Position numbers and translations under genes: made by a program. Shown here in pieces: positions 42,350 through 51,117 of a DNA stretch of 64,000 bases; the first letter of the stretch is position 1; every line of letters begins with the position of its first letter. This DNA is from Actinomadura sp. J1-007. Lineage in GTDB: Bacteria > Actinomycetota > Actinomycetes > Streptosporangiales > Streptosporangiaceae. Below the pieces are notes generated by a model, which had not been told where the DNA came from, did not search any database, and worked only from the letters and a program-made list of their open reading frames with translations. The stretch lies in NCBI RefSeq assembly GCF_009793335.1, contig NZ_WING01000001.1:4030001-4094000 (forward strand). Reading direction: 5' to 3'.

Positions 42350-43857
42350 TGATCCAGGGGATCGACTACGCCGCGATCGCGCCCCCGCTGATCCTCGCCG
42401 CCGCCGCGCTCGCCGTCCTGCTCGCCGACGCGTTCGACGTGCCGCGCCGCGCGGTCGGGCTGCTCAGCGGCGGCGCCCTCGCCGTCGCGTTCGGCGCCGT
42501 CGTCGCCCTCGCCGCCGGGGACCGCCGCGCCACGTTCTGCCTCCCGGACGGCCTGCGCTCCGGCGGTCCCCGCTCCTGCTCGTACGTCACCGACGACTTC
42601 ACGCTGCTGTTCCAGGGCCTGGTGCTCGCCGCCGCCGTGGTCGTCGTCCTGCTGTCCCTGGAGGAGATCACCCGTTCGCGGCTGCCCGCCGGGGAGTACC
42701 ACTTCCTGCTGCTCGCCGCGGTCGTCGGCGCGCTCACCCTCGTCGCCGCCCGCGACCTGGTCCTGCTGGTCGTAGCGCTGGAGACGCTCTCGCTGCCGGT
42801 GTTCGCCCTGGTCGGGCTGCGCCGCTACGACGGCGCCGCGTCCGAGGCGGCCCTGAAGCTGTTCCTGGTCTCGGTCGTCTCGGCCGCGGTCATGCTCTTC
42901 GGGATCAGCCTGGTGTACGGCGCGACCGGCGCCATGCACCTCGACCGGATCGCCCCCGCCCTGGACCGCCTCCCGTCCGACCTCGACCCGGTCGCCGCCG
43001 TCGGTGTCGTCCTCGTCCTCGCGGGCTTCGGCTTCAAGGTCGCCGCCGTCCCGTTCCACTTCTGGGCCCCGGACGTCTACCAGGGCGCGCCGCTCCCGGT
43101 CGCCGCGTTCCTCTCCGTGGTCTCCAAGGCCGCCGGGTTCGCCGGACTCGCGATCGTGCTGGCCCTCGGCTTCCCGGCGTACGCCCACGTGTGGGGCCCG
43201 CTGGTCGCGATCCTCGCCGCGCTCACCATGACCCTCGGCAACCTCGTCGCCCTCCGCCAGCGCACCGCGATCCGGCTGCTGGCCTGGTCGTCGGTCGCCC
43301 AGTCCGGCTACATGCTGGCCCCGCTCGCGGTCGGCACCGACCACCTGTCCGAGGCCGTCGCCGCCACCGCCGCCTACGTGGCCCTCTACGCGGTCATGAA
43401 CCTCGGCGCGTTCGCCGTCGTCACCGGCTTCGCCCGGCGCCGCCCCGCCGCCCCCGCCGGCTGGGACGAACTGGACGACTACCGGGGCCTCGCCCGCCGC
43501 AGCCCGGCCCTCGCCGCCGCGCTGGCGTTCTTCCTGATCTGCCTCGCCGGCCTGCCGCCCGGCGTGATGGGGCTGTTCGCGAAGGTCGTGGTGTTCCGCG
43601 CGACCGTCGCGGGCGGCGTCACCTGGCTCGCGGTCGTGATGGCGGTCAACACCGTGATCGGCCTCTACTACTACCTCGTCTGGGCCGCGCGGCTGTTCGC
43701 CCCGCCCGCGCCCGCCGCCGAGGACCCGCAGGTCGTGCCGTACGAACCCGCGCCCGGACCCGCCGTACGGGCCGCCGTCGCCGCCACCGCGGCCGGCGCG
43801 CTGGTGCTGTCGGCCGCGCCGCAGCTCGTCCTCCAGGCGGTGTCCACGGTCGGCTGA
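42349..43857 (+). CDS. nuoN: NADH-quinone oxidoreductase subunit N
   Basis: A 502-aa antiporter-like subunit and the last gene of the set. It has ALETLSLPVFALVGLRRYDG with the conserved glutamate, GFKVAAVPFHFWAPDVYQGA, and the loop RQRTAIRLLAWSSVAQSGYM. ATG 42349 overlaps the nuoM stop. With nuoA, B, C, H, I, J, K, L and M it makes a ten-subunit set; the 49-kDa subunit NuoD, needed for quinone reduction, is absent from this window. Confidence 0.94.
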   Translation: MIQGIDYAAIAPPLILAAAALAVLLADAFDVPRRAVGLLSGGALAVAFGAVVALAAGDRRATFCLPDGLRSGGPRSCSYVTDDFTLLFQGLVLAAAVVVVLLSLEEITRSRLPAGEYHFLLLAAVVGALTLVAARDLVLLVVALETLSLPVFALVGLRRYDGAASEAALKLFLVSVVSAAVMLFGISLVYGATGAMHLDRIAPALDRLPSDLDPVAAVGVVLVLAGFGFKVAAVPFHFWAPDVYQGAPLPVAAFLSVVSKAAGFAGLAIVLALGFPAYAHVWGPLVAILAALTMTLGNLVALRQRTAIRLLAWSSVAQSGYMLAPLAVGTDHLSEAVAATAAYVALYAVMNLGAFAVVTGFARRRPAAPAGWDELDDYRGLARRSPALAAALAFFLICLAGLPPGVMGLFAKVVVFRATVAGGVTWLAVVMAVNTVIGLYYYLVWAARLFAPPAPAAEDPQVVPYEPAPGPAVRAAVAATAAGALVLSAAPQLVLQAVSTVG

Positions 43858-43935
43858 CGACCTCCGAACCGGGAACGTTTCGGCTGGTCAACCCGTTGTC
43901 ACCGAAGGCCGGAAAGTCGACGGGGAGGCACGCAG

Positions 43936-44784
43936 GTGCGGTTCAACGGCGTCAGGACGGCCGCGCTCATCGCCGCGCTGTCGGCGTTGCTGCTCGCGGC
44001 CGGATGGGTGCTCGGACGCGCCGCCGGGCTGACGATCGCGCTGCTCATCGCGCTCGTCACCAACGGCGTCGCGTACTTCTTCAGCGACCGGATCGCGCTG
44101 CGCTCCATGCGCGCGCACCCGGTCGGCGAGGTCGAGGCCCCGGTGCTCTACCGGCTCGTCCGCGAACTGGCGAACGCCTCGCGGCAGCCGATGCCCCGCC
44201 TCTACGTCTCGGAGACCATGCAGCCGAACGCGTTCGCGACGGGCCGGAACCCGCGCAACGCCGCCCTCTGCTGCACCCGCGGGATCCTCCGGATGCTGGA
44301 CGAGCGGGAGCTGCGCGCCGTCCTCGGCCACGAGCTCTCCCACATCCACAGCCGCGACATCCTGGTCTCCTCCGTCGCCGCCGCGATCGCCACCGTGATC
44401 ACGTACCTGTCCCATCTGGCGATCTTCCTGCCGGTCGGCCGCGACGACGACGACGGCCCCGGCCTCCTGCCCGCCCTGCTCATGCTGGTCCTCGGCCCGG
44501 TCGCCGCCGCCGTCGTCCAGATGGCGATCAGCCGAACCCGCGAGTTCGCCGCCGACGCCTCCGGCGCCCGCCTCACCGGCGACCCCCTCGCCCTCGCCTC
44601 CGCCCTCCGCAAGATCGAGGCGGGCACCCGCGCCATGCCCCTGCCCCAGGACCCCGAACTCGCCTCCACCAGCGCCCTGATGATCTCCAACCCCTTCCAG
44701 GGCGCCGGCATCGGCATGCTCTTCTCCACCCACCCCCCGACGGCCGACCGCATAGCCCGCCTGGAGAACATGGCCTCCGACTGA
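43936..44784 (+). CDS. htpX: Zinc metalloprotease HtpX
   Basis: A 282-aa membrane M48 protease for quality control of damaged membrane proteins. Two N-terminal helices (LIAALSALLLAAGWVL and IALLIALVTNGVAYFF) precede the zinc site HELSH in AVLGHELSHIHSRDILV; the third ligand is the glutamate of SRTREFAADASG. Start GTG 43936 with GGGGAGG upstream. It follows nuoN by 78 bp, the same neighbourhood as in streptomycetes. Confidence 0.94.
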   Translation: MRFNGVRTAALIAALSALLLAAGWVLGRAAGLTIALLIALVTNGVAYFFSDRIALRSMRAHPVGEVEAPVLYRLVRELANASRQPMPRLYVSETMQPNAFATGRNPRNAALCCTRGILRMLDERELRAVLGHELSHIHSRDILVSSVAAAIATVITYLSHLAIFLPVGRDDDDGPGLLPALLMLVLGPVAAAVVQMAISRTREFAADASGARLTGDPLALASALRKIEAGTRAMPLPQDPELASTSALMISNPFQGAGIGMLFSTHPPTADRIARLENMASD

Positions 44785-45329
44785 CCTCCACCGCGCCCTC
44801 CGCGAGGCCGGGCCCGCTCTCCGCGAGGCCGGGCCCGCCCTCCGGAGGCCGTCCCCGCCGGCGGCCCGAACTTCCTTGACACGCCCCTGAACCATCCGGC
44901 CGACCGCCGCGTCATACCCATTGCGAGCGCGCCGAGCCACTTCTGCGGGGGAAGAGGCCGGCGCGCTCCACCCGTTCAGGGGTGATCGTCCACATGCCGG
45001 ACGTGCTCGTCACCTGTTGCACGGACGGCGTGCGTGGTGCGCCCTCGCCGAACATCGCTCACCATGCCCGCGCGAGCGCGCTCTGAGCCCCGCAGGCCGC
45101 GTCTGTGAGCGGATCGTCCGGCCGTCCTCCGTCGGAGCCCTGGCGCTGGAGAAGTACGCGACGGATCTGACCGGCGGCAACGCGCCGAGCAACGAGGTGC
45201 GGGCCCGCCGGGTCGTCCAGACCGTGAAGATCTGTCGTTGGGGCAACGGGGAGAGGACGCTCACGAAAGCCCCGAGCGTGACACTCTGTAGCCACCCGGT
45301 ACTTTCGGCAACCGTTCACAGGAGGAGAC
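44785..45329. other. Intergenic region with a 20-bp direct repeat
   Basis: No gene is supported. Just after htpX, CTCCGCGAGGCCGGGCCCGC occurs twice (44798-44817 and 44819-44838); it can fold into hairpins and may end htpX transcription. The rest should hold the promoter of the small peptide gene at 45330. Confidence 0.6.
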
Positions 45330-45473
45330 ATGTCCGCTCTCATCGAGCCGCGCGACGCCGGGGGCCTCGACTTCGCAGCCCTGGCCGCCGTTCCGTCGCC
45401 GGAGCCCCTCTCGCCCGTGGTCGCCCGCGTAACCTGCTCGGTGACATGGACCATCCAGTGCGAGTGGTCCTAG
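45330..45473 (+). CDS. Candidate RiPP (lanthipeptide-like) precursor peptide
   Basis: A 47-codon gene with a perfect ribosome binding site (AGGAGGAGAC directly before the ATG). The N-terminal two thirds look like a leader: MSALIEPRDAGGLDFAALAA, acidic and then Ala/Pro-rich (VPSPEPLSPVVAR). The last 14 residues, VTCSVTWTIQCEWS, are packed with Thr, Ser, Cys and Trp, the composition of lanthipeptide cores; Thr/Ser could be dehydrated and joined to the two cysteines. I see no lanthionine synthetase, protease or transporter on either side in this window, so the peptide would be orphan or modified in trans. The assignment rests on composition and signals only. Confidence 0.55.
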   Translation: MSALIEPRDAGGLDFAALAAVPSPEPLSPVVARVTCSVTWTIQCEWS

Positions 45474-46073
45474 GCCGTACATTCCTGATCACCTAGTCCG
45501 GGCCAAAGGACAGTGATCAACCGGCTGCGACGCAGAGGCGGGAAGCCCCCACCCGGTCCCCGCCTCTGCCCCAGGCCCGCTCCACCCGGCAGCGCACCCG
45601 CAGAAACGCAGCTCGGGTGTTGGGCCCGACCTCGCCGGGACCCTCAGCGAGCCCGACCCGCGCAACCCGCCAATCCGAACGGCGACGCAGATCTCAACTA
45701 GCACGGACGCCCACGGGCCGCAGGCGACAGAGGCGACGACAGCCCCATCCATCCCGGACGAACGGATCGTCCGCAGGGGACTGGCGCGAGCCCAAGCGTC
45801 GTCCCGACCCGTTCGACGGAGCCCGCCTGCCCGCACTGCCTGCGTCACTACGTCGCCACAGAACGGCGAACATCGCGATCGTTCAACCGGCGCCCGAGCC
45901 ACTCAACTCCAACGATCACGCTGAACGGGTGCGCGAGGCGAGTGGCCGACGCTTGAAGAGCGGAGCGGACCCGCTCGATCGTGGACGCGGCGTCGGGCGA
46001 TGCGCCCTCCCCCAGCCCTCGGGAATCGTCGGGGCGCGGGTTCCCAGGTGAGAGCGGCCGCGCCCCGTCCCCA
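45474..46073. other. Gene-poor stretch between peptide gene and yajQ
   Basis: About 600 bp without a supported gene. Open frames on both strands (for example minus 45489-45902) have no ribosome binding site and no recognised domain. No RiPP-modifying enzyme is seen. Confidence 0.5.
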
Positions 46074-46562
46074 CTACCGGTAGTTGACGAACTGGAGGGC
46101 GATGTCGAGGTCCTTGCCCTTGAGCAGCGAGATGATCTGCTGGAGGTCGTCCTTCTTCTTCGAGCTGACGCGCAGTTCCTCACCCTGGATCTGGGCCTTC
46201 ACACCCTTCGGCCCCTCCTCCCGGATGATCTTGCCGATCTTCTTGGCGTTCTCCTGGGAGATGCCCTCCTTGAGGGTCACGGTCAGCTTGTACACCTTCC
46301 CCGACAGCCTCGGCTCCCCGGCCTCGATCGACTTCAGCGAGATCTGGCGCTTGACCAGCTTGTCCTTGAACACGTCGAGAACGGCGTTGGCCCGTTCCTC
46401 CGAGTTCGCCTGGATGTCGATGACCTCCCCGGACCACTTGATGCCCGCGTCCACGTTACGGAAGTCGAACCGGTTGGCCACCTCCTTGACGGCCTGGTTC
46501 AGCGCGTTGTCGACCTCCTGCCGGTCCAGCTTGCTCACGATGTCGAAACTCGAATCCGCCAC
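46074..46562 (-). CDS. yajQ: YajQ family (UPF0234) nucleotide-binding protein
   Basis: A 162-aa protein with the characteristic start VADSSFDIVSKLDRQEVDNA, FDFRNVDAGIKWSGEVIDIQ and the end LDIALQFVNYR. The length is that of the family. YajQ proteins are cytoplasmic, bind nucleotides or RNA, and some bind cyclic di-GMP. GTG 46562 is the start because AGGGG lies before it and the homologous N-terminus begins there; a longer frame to 46589 is unlikely. Monocistronic. Confidence 0.94.
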   Translation of the reverse strand: MADSSFDIVSKLDRQEVDNALNQAVKEVANRFDFRNVDAGIKWSGEVIDIQANSEERANAVLDVFKDKLVKRQISLKSIEAGEPRLSGKVYKLTVTLKEGISQENAKKIGKIIREEGPKGVKAQIQGEELRVSSKKKDDLQQIISLLKGKDLDIALQFVNYR

Positions 46563-46628
46563 CAGACAACCCCTTCGCCACACCTTCACGTATCGAGCCA
46601 GCGTAGCGAGCCCCCGCGGGCCGCCCAG

Positions 46629-47566
46629 TCATCCGCGCGCCTGCCCCGTGCCGAAGCCGGGCTCAACACCGGTGAGCTCGACGCCGGCGTCCCACACCCG
46701 CGCCGCAAGCCGTTCGTCCGCCAGCCGCCCCCGAACGGCCTCAAGCCTCGGTGCACCGCGCATCCCGAACATCCTCGGCCCCCACATCTGCCCGCCCCGT
46801 ACCTCCGGATCCAGAACGGCCCGGACCGCCGTCCAGGCCCCGGCGTCCTTGCCCTGAAGCAAGACCCCGGCGGGCATCGCCCGCAGCCGTTGCCCAGTCG
46901 TCCGAACGTGCACGGGCGGCCGGGAAGGCGTCAACGAGTCCAGCGCGCCACCCGGATGCGTCACCACGCTCGCCACTGAACTCCCAACGGCCCGCAACCG
47001 CCGGTCCAGCTCGAAGCCGAAGAGCATCTGCGCCAGCTTCGAACGCGAGTAGGCCCGTTTCGGCTCGTAGTCCCGCGTGCTCTGGAGATCGTCAGGGTTC
47101 AGCTCCACGGACTTCGCGGTGAAGCTCCCCGTGGTCACCACACGACCGCCCCGTCCGACAACAGCGGCGCCAGCAACCCGGTCAACGCGAAATGCCCGAG
47201 GTAGTTGGTCGCGAACATCACCTCGTTCCCCTCCGCGGTCTCCCTGCGCGGCGGCTCGTCGAACAGCACCCCGGCGTTCAGAACGACCGCGTCGAGCCCG
47301 TCCAGCCCGTCCACGGAGGACTTGAGCGACGGAAGATCAGAGAGGTCCAGCCGGAGGTGCCGAACCCGCGCTCCCGGCACCCGCCCCCGGATCGAGTCCA
47401 TCGCCGCCGCGGCCTTCTCATCGCTCCGGCTGCCGAGAACCACGGTGGCCCCGCTGCCCGCCAACTGCTCGGCCACGAAATACCCGATGCCCGCGTTCCC
47501 TCCGGTGACCAGGAAGGTCTTCCCCTCGGCCCGCGGCACCCGACGCACGTCCCATATCGCCCTCAC
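46629..47566 (-). pseudogene. Short-chain dehydrogenase/reductase, frame broken by one base
   Basis: The first part (from 47566) has the Rossmann motif TFLVTGGNAGIGYFVAEQLA and the NAG motif VVLNAGVLF, then NYLGHFALTGLLAPLLSDG. The frame then stops at 47135. One extra G in the run at 47149-47152 gives SDGGRVVTTGSFTAKSVE and joins the second part, which holds the active-site tyrosine and lysine in YEPKRAYSRSKLAQM. So the gene is probably whole and an NADP-dependent SDR of the retinol dehydrogenase/WWOX-like kind. It is divergent from a TetR gene whose operator lies between them. Confidence 0.85.
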
Positions 47567-47578
47567 GACGTCCCCCTA

Positions 47579-47599
47579 AAGTCGGAATCACTCCGACTT
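47579..47599. promoter_or_regulatory. TetR-type operator between SDR and tetR
   Basis: Perfect inverted arms AAGTCGGA and TCCGACTT around ATCAC lie 13 bp before the SDR start and 52 bp before the tetR start. Sequence and position fit an operator bound by the adjacent TetR protein. Confidence 0.7.
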
Positions 47600-47650
47600 C
47601 AAACTTACTACGATTTCGTACTCCCTCGGATAACAGCTACGGTCGTCCCC

Positions 47651-48229
47651 ATGGGCGAGACTCCAGGACGCCGCGAACGCAAGAAGGCCGCCACCCGCAA
47701 GGCCCTCTCCGACGCGGCCCTGCGGCTGTTCCTCGAACGCGGCTTCGACAAGGTCACGGTCGCCGAGATCGCCGACGCCGCCGACACGGCGGTCTCCACG
47801 CTGTTCGCCCACTTCCCGGGCGGCAAGGAGGCCCTCATCCTCGGCGACGGCGCCGAACGCGAAGCGGCCCTGACCGCAGCCGTCCGCCAACGCCCGCCAG
47901 GAACCTCGATCCTCGATTCCCTGCGCGACTTCCTCGCCACCCGAGGCCCGTTCAACCCGGACCCCACCCCAGACTTCCGCCGCAAGGCCGCCCTGGTCGT
48001 CGCCACCCCCGCCCTACGCGCCTACGCCCGCGCCCTGTGGACCGCCAACGAGGAGTCCCTCACCCGCGTCATCGCCGAGGAGACCGACCGCGACCCCAAC
48101 GACTTCTCCCTACGCCTCCTGGCCCGCTACATCCTCGAAATCCCAGACCTGGCAGGCCAGGAACCCACCCCCTCCACAGCCCTCACCACAGCCTTCACCC
48201 ACCTAAAACAAGCCTGGCCAACCCTCTAA
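47651..48229 (+). CDS. TetR family regulator
   Basis: A 192-aa regulator starting at ATG 47651 (MGETPGRRERKKAATRKALS). The helix-turn-helix is KVTVAEIADAADTAVSTLFAHF, followed by PGGKEALILGDG. A longer frame begins upstream inside the SDR gene and is not used. It is divergent from the SDR gene, with the palindrome at 47579-47599 between them, so repression of the SDR is likely. Confidence 0.92.
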   Translation: MGETPGRRERKKAATRKALSDAALRLFLERGFDKVTVAEIADAADTAVSTLFAHFPGGKEALILGDGAEREAALTAAVRQRPPGTSILDSLRDFLATRGPFNPDPTPDFRRKAALVVATPALRAYARALWTANEESLTRVIAEETDRDPNDFSLRLLARYILEIPDLAGQEPTPSTALTTAFTHLKQAWPTL

Positions 48230-48560
48230 CCCCCACACCCCAGCCCACCCCAACCGTCCCCCAAGCCACCCCACCCCAAGCTCCCGCCAACCACCCAAAC
48301 CCCCAGCCGCCCGACCACCCAGGCCCACCCACCTCCAAAGCCAGGATCCCCGCCCACAAGCCCTGGGCCCCTAACCTCCCAAAGCCCACCACCTCCCAAA
48401 GCCCACAACGTCCCAAGCCCCACTCACAAACCAGCGACGTGGCCCCCACACTGCCCGCCTGCCCTGCCCCTGCCGCAGCACCGAGCCGGCCACGGTCCCA
48501 CCGGCCCCCACACGGGAGGCGACCGCCCCCCACCCTCCGAACCCACCGATGTCACGACCG
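48230..48560. repeat. Strand-asymmetric C/A-rich, almost G-free stretch
   Basis: The plus strand is dominated by C and A from 48230 to about 48420 with very few G, in short runs such as CCCACCCC and CCCCAAGC, and repeats like CCTCCCAAAGCCCA. The complementary strand is therefore G-rich with many runs of G. No gene is supported, though the minus strand stays open as a Gly/Trp-rich frame. Confidence 0.6.
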
Positions 48561-48609
48561 CTCCCCACGTCCGCTATTCTTTCCAGTGCCGTCGCGGAAG
48601 CGACGCCAC

Positions 48610-48691
48610 GGCGGGTTGCCCGAGTGGCCAATGGGAGCGGACTGTAAATCCGTCGGCTTAGCCTACCCAGGTTCGAATCCTGGACCCGCCA
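48610..48691 (+). tRNA. tRNA-Tyr (anticodon GTA)
   Basis: An 82-nt class II tRNA with a variable arm. The acceptor arms are GGCGGGT and ACCCGCC, the anticodon loop CTGTAAA, and the T arm CAGGTTCGAATCCTG. No CCA is encoded. In Streptomyces coelicolor the tRNA-Tyr gene near yajQ is the integration site of SLP1, and the DNA downstream of this copy is also patchy. Confidence 0.96.
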
Positions 48692-48700
48692 CACAAGCTG

Positions 48701-48740
48701 AAACGGCCTCTGACCAGCGACGACGGTTAGGGGCCGTTTT
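48701..48740 (+). terminator. Terminator after tRNA-Tyr
   Basis: AAACGGCC (48701) pairs with GGCCGTTT (48732), leaving a run of T at the end; it lies 9 bp after the tRNA. Confidence 0.65.
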
Positions 48741-48976
48741 CGTTGCCACAGTCGCCGCCATGCAGCCGGGTGTCGCTGGTTCTGGAATGTACGCGGAATG
48801 CGTCCGTTCGCCATCAGGGCCCGAGGAATCAGGGAGCGGCGGCATTCAGGCCACTCCGGCGGCCCCGCGCTTGGCCGCTGGAGCGTGCGGCGTGGGGGTG
48901 GCCGCGGCTGGCCGCTGATCGCGACGGATCTGCTGGCCTCGCGTGACCAGTCACTGTGGGATGGCGCTGCCGCCAC

Positions 48977-49330
48977 TCACGCAGCGGACAGAGTCAGTTT
49001 TCCCTCATCCGGTTCCTTGAGGTGCACGTCGGTCGTCGCGTCCTCGTCATCGTTGAACCGCAGAGTGCAATAGGCGATAACTCCATGAGGAATACCCAGT
49101 CTTCCCGCTCTTCGCTGGTCAGCGGAGGAACGAAGGTTGCCGAGACTCGCCGTACAGAGTCGTCGCTGAGGATGACGACGCGGATGTTGATGGCGCACAG
49201 GCACTTGTCCTGATTCACCCACCACTCCAGTCGGGCTGCACCTTCATACGTGTGAGCACGGCGAGGACCGAGGCCCTGTCGGAACCGCTCTGCGGGCGGG
49301 TATTCGTGGTGCGGGACTGCCCTTCGGCGT
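48977..49330 (-). pseudogene. Unknown gene fragment, 5' end missing and one frame slip
   Basis: The minus strand encodes a continuous natural-looking peptide: HEYPPAERFRQGLGPRRAHT, then LEWWVNQDKCLCAINIRVVI, LSDDSVRRVSATFVPPLTSE and, after one added G near 49091, GVIAYCTLRFNDDEDATTDV and a stop at 48977. No start codon exists upstream; TAG and TGA close the frame near 49335. It is likely the 3' part of a gene cut by recombination downstream of tRNA-Tyr. No family is recognised. Confidence 0.5.
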
Positions 49331-49736
49331 CACTACGTGATGACTTCGCCGCCCCTGACATCCGTCGCTGAGTACAGGTCTCGTCCGGGCCGGGGAGGAG
49401 GTGGGGGAAGAACAGCGGCCACGCTCTCGGCTGCCGCGGGGACGGGGCACCACGCGACAGTGGCCAAGCGTCCTGGGTTCGCAGAGCGGGCCGGGGCGGC
49501 GGGGCGCCGGGGGACCGGTCAGCGCAGGGCAGACCGGTCGCCGGGGCTGGAGAGGTGTTGAGGCGGGTGGGTGCAGACGGGGTTCCTCCCGTACTGCTGG
49601 ACGGCGGCGGCGAAGCGGTCGCTGAGACGGCTGTGGTGTTGTCCGGGTGGTCTGTGGTTGGCGGTTGGGGTTCCTGGTCTTGGCGATCAGGTGGTGTGCG
49701 CGTCGAGGGGACGCGCTGGGATAGAGCTTATATGCC
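49331..49736. other. No gene seen
   Basis: About 400 bp without a convincing gene; short frames are open but carry no recognised domain. The promoter of the ArsR gene begins at its right edge. Confidence 0.5.
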
Positions 49737-49766
49737 TTGACGGTTAAATGCCGGGATGGTTATATT
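49737..49766 (+). promoter_or_regulatory. Promoter of the arsR operon, probably leaderless
   Basis: TTGACG at 49737 and TATATT at 49761 with an 18-bp spacer. The GTG start at 49773 is six bases after the -10 box, so the transcript probably starts at the start codon. The direct and near-inverted AT-rich pieces GGTTAAATG and GGTTATATT may be the regulator's own site. Confidence 0.65.
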
Positions 49767-49772
49767 CGAGAG

Positions 49773-50090
49773 GTGTCAACGGCGTTCGATGTTCTGGCGG
49801 CCCCGATGCGGCGCCGCATTCTCGACCTGCTCCGGGAGCGGCCGAGGCTGGTCGGTGAGCTGGCCGACCAGCTGGAAGTGACCCAGCCCGCCATCTCCAA
49901 GCATCTGCGGGTGTTGCGCGATGCCGGCCTGGTACGGGTTCGACCGGACGCTCAGCGCCGCTGGTACGAGCTTTCTTCAGAGCCGCTCCAAGAGATCGAC
50001 GCCTGGCTGCGCCCGTACCGGAAGCTGTGGGCGGGCCGCCTGGATGCGCTGGAACGGCATCTCGACGAGAACCCGGAAGGAGAAGTCTGA
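49773..50090 (+). CDS. ArsR family regulator
   Basis: A 105-aa winged-helix regulator: STAFDVLAAPMRRRILDLL, the recognition helix VTQPAISKHLRVLRDAGLV, and the wing RVRPDAQRRWYELS. Cysteines for metal binding are absent, so it belongs to the metal-independent group often paired with SRPBCC proteins. GTG 49773 is chosen since a promoter ends just before it. The stop overlaps the next start (TGATG). Confidence 0.92.
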   Translation: MSTAFDVLAAPMRRRILDLLRERPRLVGELADQLEVTQPAISKHLRVLRDAGLVRVRPDAQRRWYELSSEPLQEIDAWLRPYRKLWAGRLDALERHLDENPEGEV

Positions 50091-50614
50091 TGCCCATCAC
50101 GGAACCCGGTGGCGCCGACGGTGTCGTGGAGGCCGGCGACAACGGCACTCACACACTGCGCTTCGAGCGGCGGTTCGAGCACCCGATCGACCGGGTGTGG
50201 ACGGCACTGACCGAGCGCGAGGAACTCCTCGGATGGTGGGGAGCGGCCGACGAGCTGGACCTGGTCGAGGGCGGGAGGATCGTGCTGCGCTGGCTGAACA
50301 CCGACCACAAGGGCGAGTACGTCACCCTGCACGGAAAGGTCGTCCGATATGAACCGCCGCGTCTGCTCGAGTACGAGACCGACGTCCACGGAGTCCTCCG
50401 GTTCGAGCTCCGCGCGGCGGGGAACGCCACGGACCTGACGTTCACCAGCACGGTGGGCTTCCCGCCCGAGATGCACCCGCTGGCACTGGCCGGGTGGCAC
50501 CTGCACCTCGAATTCCTCGACGGCCTGCTGGCCGGCGAGCGTGCGGACCTCGTCCACCTGCCCATGGACCGGTGGGAACGCCGGCGCGACCAGTACGAGG
50601 CCGCCCTGCGGTGA
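50090..50614 (+). CDS. SRPBCC/AHSA1 domain protein
   Basis: A 174-aa protein of the activator-of-Hsp90 homology 1 like fold: RRFEHPIDRVWTALTEREEL, WWGAADELDLVEGG, and a C-terminal helix LALAGWHLHLEFLDGLLAGE. Such proteins bind hydrophobic small molecules in a deep pocket. The ArsR-AHSA1 pair is common in actinobacteria; the regulator probably represses both genes. ATG 50090 overlaps the arsR stop. Confidence 0.9.
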   Translation: MPITEPGGADGVVEAGDNGTHTLRFERRFEHPIDRVWTALTEREELLGWWGAADELDLVEGGRIVLRWLNTDHKGEYVTLHGKVVRYEPPRLLEYETDVHGVLRFELRAAGNATDLTFTSTVGFPPEMHPLALAGWHLHLEFLDGLLAGERADLVHLPMDRWERRRDQYEAALR

Positions 50615-51117
50615 ACGCCCGCTTTGCTGGCGAGTAGGGCGGCTCCTGGCGGATCGCAGTCTGCCGGGAACCCCGTGCCGTTCAGACCCCCGTGCCGTTC
50701 CGGCCGTGTTCGGTGGGCTGGTCCGAGAGGTACGGCTCGTCAGTCTTGAATTCCTTGGCTGCGGGGTGGTTCATGACCACCCCGCACGAGGCAGACAGGG
50801 CTATAGCTTGCGCTCTTTGTCATGAAGGCCTGCCTCCTGCTTCTTGTGTTCAGGGCAGGGTGTCGGTTGGACGTAGTTCCGTCCTTATCTTCTTGGATGT
50901 TGGGCGAGGTGTTTGGGGGAGGGGTTGCGAGTTCCTGTGGTTGGAGGGCGGCGTAGTACACCGTTTTGCGTTGGTTGTTGATGTGGTTTGTCGTCTTCTT
51001 TTTGTGCTTGGCTTTCGAGGCCCGGGTTCGCGGGTTCGCGTTGGCTGTGGTGGCTCTCGGGGAGAGTTGAACAAGGTGAGGTTGAGGGGCGTGGCGTGTT
51101 CGCCGGAGTATCGGGGG
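50615..51117. other. Intergenic region with an 11-bp stem hairpin
   Basis: No gene is supported in this G/T-rich stretch. A perfect hairpin with arms TGCGGGGTGGT (50760-50770) and ACCACCCCGCA (50776-50786) may be the terminator of the arsR operon. Frames open on the plus strand (about 50692-51126) have no recognised content. Confidence 0.5.

Noticed and set aside
44921..45496. A 191-codon plus-strand frame in the htpX-yajQ gap
   Set aside because: It is out of frame with the well-initiated peptide gene at 45330, lacks a ribosome binding site and has a shadow-like basic composition.
48371..48976. Minus-strand frame across tRNA-Tyr
   Set aside because: It includes the reverse of the tRNA gene and has no start signal or domain.
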